From: Brevundimonas sp. UBA5713
GTDB taxonomy: Bacteria > Pseudomonadota > Alphaproteobacteria > Caulobacterales > Caulobacteraceae
Length of the DNA: 7,713 bases
NCBI RefSeq assembly: GCF_002419815.1
Contig: NZ_DIGV01000018.1
Coordinates: 107,293-115,005, forward strand
Direction of reading: 5' to 3'
Shown piece by piece: positions 4,661 to 7,713 of this stretch; the stretch's first letter is position 1, and each line of letters begins with the position of its first letter. The notes under the pieces were generated by a model that searched no databases, had not been told where the DNA came from, and worked only from the letters and a program-made list of their open reading frames with translations. A program made the translations under genes and the position numbers.

Positions 4661-6258
4661 TACTCCGCGATCGGCAGTTTTTTCGGCTTGGCCACTTTGA
4701 GCCAGTAGCCGAGCAGGACTTGAGCAACCATCACCGACGAGAACATCGAGGTGAAGACGCCGATGGTCAGGGTCCAGGCGAAGCCGCGAACCGGACCCGC
4801 GCCGAACATGAACATAATCAGCGCCGCCACAAGGGTGGTCAGGTTGGCGTCGACAATGGTGCCCATGGCACGGTTGAAGCCGGCATCCATGGTGGCAATG
4901 ACCGAACGGCCCAAGCGGGCTTCGTCGCGCATCCGCTCATAGATCAGAACGTTGGCGTCGACGGCCACGGCGAAAGTCAGCACCAGACCGGCAATACCCG
5001 GCAGGGTCAGGGTCGCGCCCACCAGAGACATGGCCGCGATGATCAGAATGCCGTTCAGGATCAGGCCCAGTACCGAGATACCGCCGAACAGGAAGCCATA
5101 GAAGGCCAGCATGATGACGATAATCAGAGCAAAGCCGATGACGGTCGAAATGGCACCGGCCTTAACGGCATCAGCACCCAGTTCAGCCGTCACCACGCGG
5201 CGCTCTTCCACCGTCAGCGGAGCCGGAAGGGCACCGCCGTTCAGCAGGTTCACCAGTTCCGATGCCGATTGGATCGAGAAGCTGCCGGTGATCTGGCCGG
5301 TACCGCCCGTGATCGCGCCCTGAATGGTCGGGGCCGAAATCACCTTGCCGTCGAGGATGATAGCGAAGGGCTTACCGATGTTCTGGGCCGTGGCCTGACC
5401 GAAGCGGCGTGCGCCTTGGCCGTCGAACTGGAAGTCGATAGCCGGACGACCGTTTTGGTCCGTACCCACGCCTGCGCGGGTCAGGTTTTCACCCGACACC
5501 AGCACACGGCGCTTCACCAGATAAGGCGTCTGCGCATCGTCAAACAGCAGTTCGGCATCCGGCGGCACGCGGCCGGCCAAAGCGTCCTGCAGGCCCGACG
5601 GGGAAACATCGACCATTTGGAAAGTCAGCTGGGCGGTTTGGCCAACCAGACGTTCCAGTTCACCCGGATCGCTCTGACCGGGGGCCTGAACCACGATACG
5701 GTCCGCGCCCTGACGGGTGATAGCGATTTCCTTGGTGCCGGTGCCGTCCAGACGACGGCGCACCACTTCGATCGACTGATCGACAGCGGTTGCCCCCATG
5801 TTGGCCATGGCGACGTCGGTGAACGAATAACGGATGCGATTATTGCTCAGGCGCGTGACCTGACGGTCCGATACGCCCGTGGCACCAATACCCGTATTGG
5901 CCAGCGTGCGCATGGCGGTCAGGGCGGCATCGAACTGCGCACCTTCAGCGACAGTGACGACCACGCCACCGGCTTCGCGCTGCATTCCCGCGATGTTGAT
6001 GCGCTGCTCACCCAAAGTGACGCGCACATCTTCCATCAGGTTGGTAACGCGCTTTTCGCGCATGGCAGGAACGTCAACCTCGAGCAGGAGGTACGAGCCC
6101 CCCTGCAGGTCGAGACCAAGGTTCACACCGTTCTTGGGCAGCCAGCCCGGGAGTGCCTGACGTTGCTCGGGCGACAGCATGCTGGGGAATGCCAGCAGCA
6201 GGCCGAAGACAAGCGACAGCACGACCAGGACGACTTTCCAGCGTGCAAGCTGAATCAT
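4660..6258 (-). CDS. secD: Protein translocase subunit SecD
   Basis: The larger subunit of the SecDF proton-driven translocation aid. The 532 residues are shorter than E. coli SecD (615) but usual for alphaproteobacteria. One N-terminal helix (about 8-24) leads to the NLGLDLQGG motif (46-54) that opens the P1 periplasmic domain. The P1 head, about 60-355, includes VVQAPGQ (189-195), the IDFQFDG strand (274-280) and the SAPTIQG hinge (308-314). Five helices follow, with the 'FAVAVDANVLIYERMRDE' segment (429-446), whose D434 is the conserved membrane aspartate of the proton path. The ATG is preceded by GGAGAG about 9 nt upstream. The gene begins 41 nt after yajC and overlaps secF by one base. 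Confidence 0.98.
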   Translation of the reverse strand: MIQLARWKVVLVVLSLVFGLLLAFPSMLSPEQRQALPGWLPKNGVNLGLDLQGGSYLLLEVDVPAMREKRVTNLMEDVRVTLGEQRINIAGMQREAGGVVVTVAEGAQFDAALTAMRTLANTGIGATGVSDRQVTRLSNNRIRYSFTDVAMANMGATAVDQSIEVVRRRLDGTGTKEIAITRQGADRIVVQAPGQSDPGELERLVGQTAQLTFQMVDVSPSGLQDALAGRVPPDAELLFDDAQTPYLVKRRVLVSGENLTRAGVGTDQNGRPAIDFQFDGQGARRFGQATAQNIGKPFAIILDGKVISAPTIQGAITGGTGQITGSFSIQSASELVNLLNGGALPAPLTVEERRVVTAELGADAVKAGAISTVIGFALIIVIMLAFYGFLFGGISVLGLILNGILIIAAMSLVGATLTLPGIAGLVLTFAVAVDANVLIYERMRDEARLGRSVIATMDAGFNRAMGTIVDANLTTLVAALIMFMFGAGPVRGFAWTLTIGVFTSMFSSVMVAQVLLGYWLKVAKPKKLPIAE

Positions 6259-6299
6259 GTCAGAGCTCTCTCCGGGTGGCTAAAGCCAAAAGGGGCTGG

Positions 6300-6614
6300 T
6301 TAGCCCTTATCGTTTGCAGCGATAGCGGTGCGGTTACGCACCTCTGCGATCATGGTGCGGACCACGCGGACCGAAACGCCTTGGGCGATGTCCACCATGG
6401 CTTCGGTTTCTTCGACGCGGGTCACCTTGCCGACCATGCCGTTCGACAGCACGACTTCATCGCCGCGCTTCAGGGCTTTGATCATTTCCTGATGCTGCTT
6501 CATCCGCTTTTGCTGCGGACGGATCATCAGGAAGTAGAAAAGGACGAAGATCAGCAGAATCGGCGCGATGTTGACGATCATCGCCATCATGCCGGCATCT
6601 TGGGTGGCGTTCAT
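6300..6614 (-). CDS. yajC: Preprotein translocase accessory subunit YajC
   Basis: A small single-pass membrane protein that associates with SecDF (and with SecYEG through it). From the ATG at 6614 it has 104 residues: a hydrophobic helix (about 12-30), then the family signature IRPQQKRMKQHQEM (about 32-45) at the cytoplasmic face, and a small beta-rich domain with 'LKRGDEVVLSNGMVGKV' (about 48-64). GGGGAG at 6620-6625, 5 nt before this ATG, decides the start. An upstream in-frame ATG at 6647 would add 11 residues that are not part of the family and would bury the ribosome site. First gene of the yajC-secD-secF operon, not essential in E. coli. Confidence 0.96.
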   Translation of the reverse strand: MNATQDAGMMAMIVNIAPILLIFVLFYFLMIRPQQKRMKQHQEMIKALKRGDEVVLSNGMVGKVTRVEETEAMVDIAQGVSVRVVRTMIAEVRNRTAIAANDKG

Positions 6615-6619
6615 GGAAA

Positions 6620-6625
6620 CTCCCC
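6620..6625 (-). promoter_or_regulatory. Ribosome binding site of yajC
   Basis: GGGGAG on the minus strand, 5 nt before the ATG at 6614. It selects this start over the ATG at 6647. Confidence 0.75.
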
Positions 6626-6674
6626 GAACTGGGCCGCGCTCCGACATGGAGGGCCCATTGGAAACAAGGCGGGG

Positions 6675-6703
6675 AAACTAGGGTGCGCCGAAGTCTTTTG
6701 CAA
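6675..6703 (-). promoter_or_regulatory. Candidate promoter of yajC-secD-secF
   Basis: On the minus strand TTGCAA (6703-6698) and TAGTTT (6680-6675) are separated by 17 bp, predicting a start near 6668 and a leader of about 54 nt. The match is moderate, and other elements in the 100-bp gap look weaker. The presence of a hairpin just upstream supports a transcription boundary here. Confidence 0.4.
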
Positions 6704-6714
6704 CGCGACGAGAT

Positions 6715-6751
6715 GCCGTGACTGTATGTTTTACGCAAATACAGTCACGGC
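6715..6751. other. Perfect 13-bp hairpin between the LysM/M23 gene and yajC
   Basis: The arms 6715-6727 and 6739-6751 are perfect inverted repeats around an 11-nt loop. It lies 19 nt after the stop of the LysM/M23 gene and 11 nt before the candidate -35 of yajC. Neither strand has a T-run after the stem, so it is not a standard intrinsic terminator. It may be a Rho-assisted terminator, an mRNA 3'-end stabiliser, or an operator for the yajC promoter. Confidence 0.6.
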
Positions 6752-6770
6752 CGAGTTTATGTTGTGACGC

Positions 6771-7713
6771 TTATCGCGGCAGAATTGTCAGCGGATCGAC
6801 CGCGACCGGATCGTCGCCGCGCATCTGGCGCACTTCATAGTGGATCGACGGACGACCATCACCAGCCGTCAGACCCACCGTACCGATAGCCTGTCCGGCG
6901 CGGACCTGCGCCCCGTCACGCACTGTGGCCGAGCCGAGATGGCTGTAAACCGTACGCCACCCATCGCGGTGAACGATCAGCACCGTCAGCCCCTGTCCGA
7001 CGATATCATCGCCCACATAGGCGACAGTGCCATCGGCCGAAGCCTTTACCTCGGTGCCCGCAGAGGCCCCGATGTTGATGCCGTTGTTACGCTCGCCCAT
7101 GCCCATAGGGCCGAAGCGGCGCAAAATGTCCCCGCGCACCGGCCACTGTAGAGCCAGCGGCTGACCAACAGCCGCACCGGCTTGCTGGGTCGGACGCGGC
7201 GCAGGTGGCAGCGGCGCATTGCCGCTGGGCGGCGGCGGCGGCGGCGGAGCCACACCGGCAGTCGCTGCCGTCACGCCCACAGGCGACGGACCGGTTGCGT
7301 AGGGATCCGTTCCCCGATCGACCGCCGTGTTGGGCAACAGGATACGCTGGCCGGCAGAAATAGAACCGCGCGGACCGAGATTATTAAGGTCGATCAACAC
7401 CTGAACCGGCGTCTGGAAACGACGCCCGACGCCCGAAATCGTATCACCGGGCTGAATCACATAGGTCGAACCTGCGACGACAGGGCCCGTCGATGCCGGC
7501 GGCAAGGGCACCGTGCCCGGCGCACTGGTAGACGGATAGGCCGGACCACCGGCGGGCGGCAGGCCGCCACCTTCGATGCTGACCGACGGAGCCACCGGAC
7601 CGGACTGGACCGGAGGCGGCGTCTGGGGCACCGGAGCGGAATTGTAGTACGGGCTGGACGGCTGCTGAACGGGAGGTTGCGGCTGCTGCACCGGCGGGGG
7701 CTGGCCGTACGGC
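6771..7713 (-). CDS. LysM and degenerate LytM (M23) envelope protein, DipM/NlpD-like, 5' end cut by window
   Basis: The frame stays open to the window edge, so the start and any signal peptide lie outside; a GTG at 7691 is not a convincing start because proline/glutamine-rich coding continues upstream of it. Numbering from that GTG, residues 1-70 are a Pro/Gln-rich linker, about 76-120 one LysM peptidoglycan-binding domain (YVIQPGDTISGVGRRF...NNL...GQRILLP), 125-180 a second linker with seven prolines in a row (149-155), and 182-306 a LytM/M23 fold. In active M23 enzymes the zinc ligands are H and D of HxGxD and the last H of HxH. Here these read N202-N-G-I-N206 and S282-I-H284, and H251 remains. 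Two zinc ligands and one catalytic His are lost, so it is probably not a peptidase but a regulator of cell-wall amidases, as NlpD in E. coli and DipM in Caulobacter. The position next to yajC-secDF also fits dipM, though further LysM copies would have to lie upstream. Confidence 0.85.
   Translation of the reverse strand, partial: PYGQPPPVQQPQPPVQQPSSPYYNSAPVPQTPPPVQSGPVAPSVSIEGGGLPPAGGPAYPSTSAPGTVPLPPASTGPVVAGSTYVIQPGDTISGVGRRFQTPVQVLIDLNNLGPRGSISAGQRILLPNTAVDRGTDPYATGPSPVGVTAATAGVAPPPPPPPSGNAPLPPAPRPTQQAGAAVGQPLALQWPVRGDILRRFGPMGMGERNNGINIGASAGTEVKASADGTVAYVGDDIVGQGLTVLIVHRDGWRTVYSHLGSATVRDGAQVRAGQAIGTVGLTAGDGRPSIHYEVRQMRGDDPVAVDPLTILPR
7228..7248. repeat. GGC triplet run encoding polyproline
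   Basis: About seven tandem GGC-type triplets (the last is GGA) on the plus strand, read as proline codons on the minus strand within the linker between the LysM and LytM domains. The run is in frame, so unit changes would only alter linker length. Confidence 0.8.

Noticed and set aside
3659..4708. Long plus-strand open frame of 349 codons antisense to secF
   Set aside because: Its product is His/Asp/Gln-rich and low-complexity, the typical shadow of a high-GC gene in the opposite frame. secF is unmistakable.
4720..6303. Plus-strand open frame of 527 codons antisense to secD
   Set aside because: Same composition bias as other antisense shadows, no recognisable domain, and covers exactly secD.
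6722..6744. CTGTAT...ATACAG inside the hairpin as a LexA/SOS box
   Set aside because: The spacing between CTGT and ACAG is 15 bases rather than 8, and alphaproteobacterial LexA uses a different direct-repeat motif.
6615..6770. A small gene in the gap between yajC and the LysM/LytM gene
   Set aside because: No frame with a ribosome site and a plausible protein was seen; the gap is explained by a promoter, a leader and a hairpin.

Overview
The window looks like chromosomal DNA from an alphaproteobacterium, most plausibly a member of the Caulobacterales. The reasons are a moderately high GC content by eye, the yajC-secD-secF order, a squalene/phytoene-synthase-like gene just downstream of secF, and a LysM plus degenerate LytM/M23 protein (DipM-like) just upstream of yajC. 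The genus cannot be fixed from the sequence alone. All eight complete genes and the one cut gene are intact in frame. I see no insertion sequence, phage, CRISPR array, rRNA or tRNA.

Left part (1-2620) is a compact reactive-sulfur (persulfide/sulfide) module. An ArsR-type repressor of the BigR/SqrR kind, a rhodanese fused to a YgaP-like membrane hairpin, and a TauE/SafE-family exporter form a minus-strand operon ending in a hairpin terminator that contains the exporter's own stop codon. Divergently, an ETHE1-type persulfide dioxygenase is read on the plus strand. The 68-bp gap between them holds a 43-bp interrupted palindrome in which both candidate promoters are mirror images of each other, so a single repressor could close both directions. 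The likely flow is that persulfide is sensed by a cysteine pair in the repressor, the dioxygenase oxidises persulfide sulfur to sulfite, the rhodanese moves sulfane sulfur, and the exporter removes a sulfur oxyanion.

Middle part (2627-3656, minus strand) holds a two-gene unit: a squalene/phytoene-synthase-family protein without the catalytic aspartates, resembling the NDUFAF6 branch, coupled to an unrecognised 99-residue three-helix membrane protein. It is convergent with the dioxygenase, with only 6 bp between stop codons. A strong intrinsic terminator at 3623-3656 separates it from the Sec genes.

Right part (3680-7713, minus strand) is the Sec accessory operon yajC-secD-secF, with a candidate promoter at 6675-6703. 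It is preceded by the 3' portion of a LysM/LytM envelope protein whose start lies beyond the window edge. A 13-bp perfect hairpin sits between the two units.

I found no clearly unprecedented system. The most distinctive points are the mirror-symmetric divergent promoter of the sulfur module, with a probable leaderless repressor mRNA; the NDUFAF6-like gene beside secF; and the extensively degenerate LytM active site.
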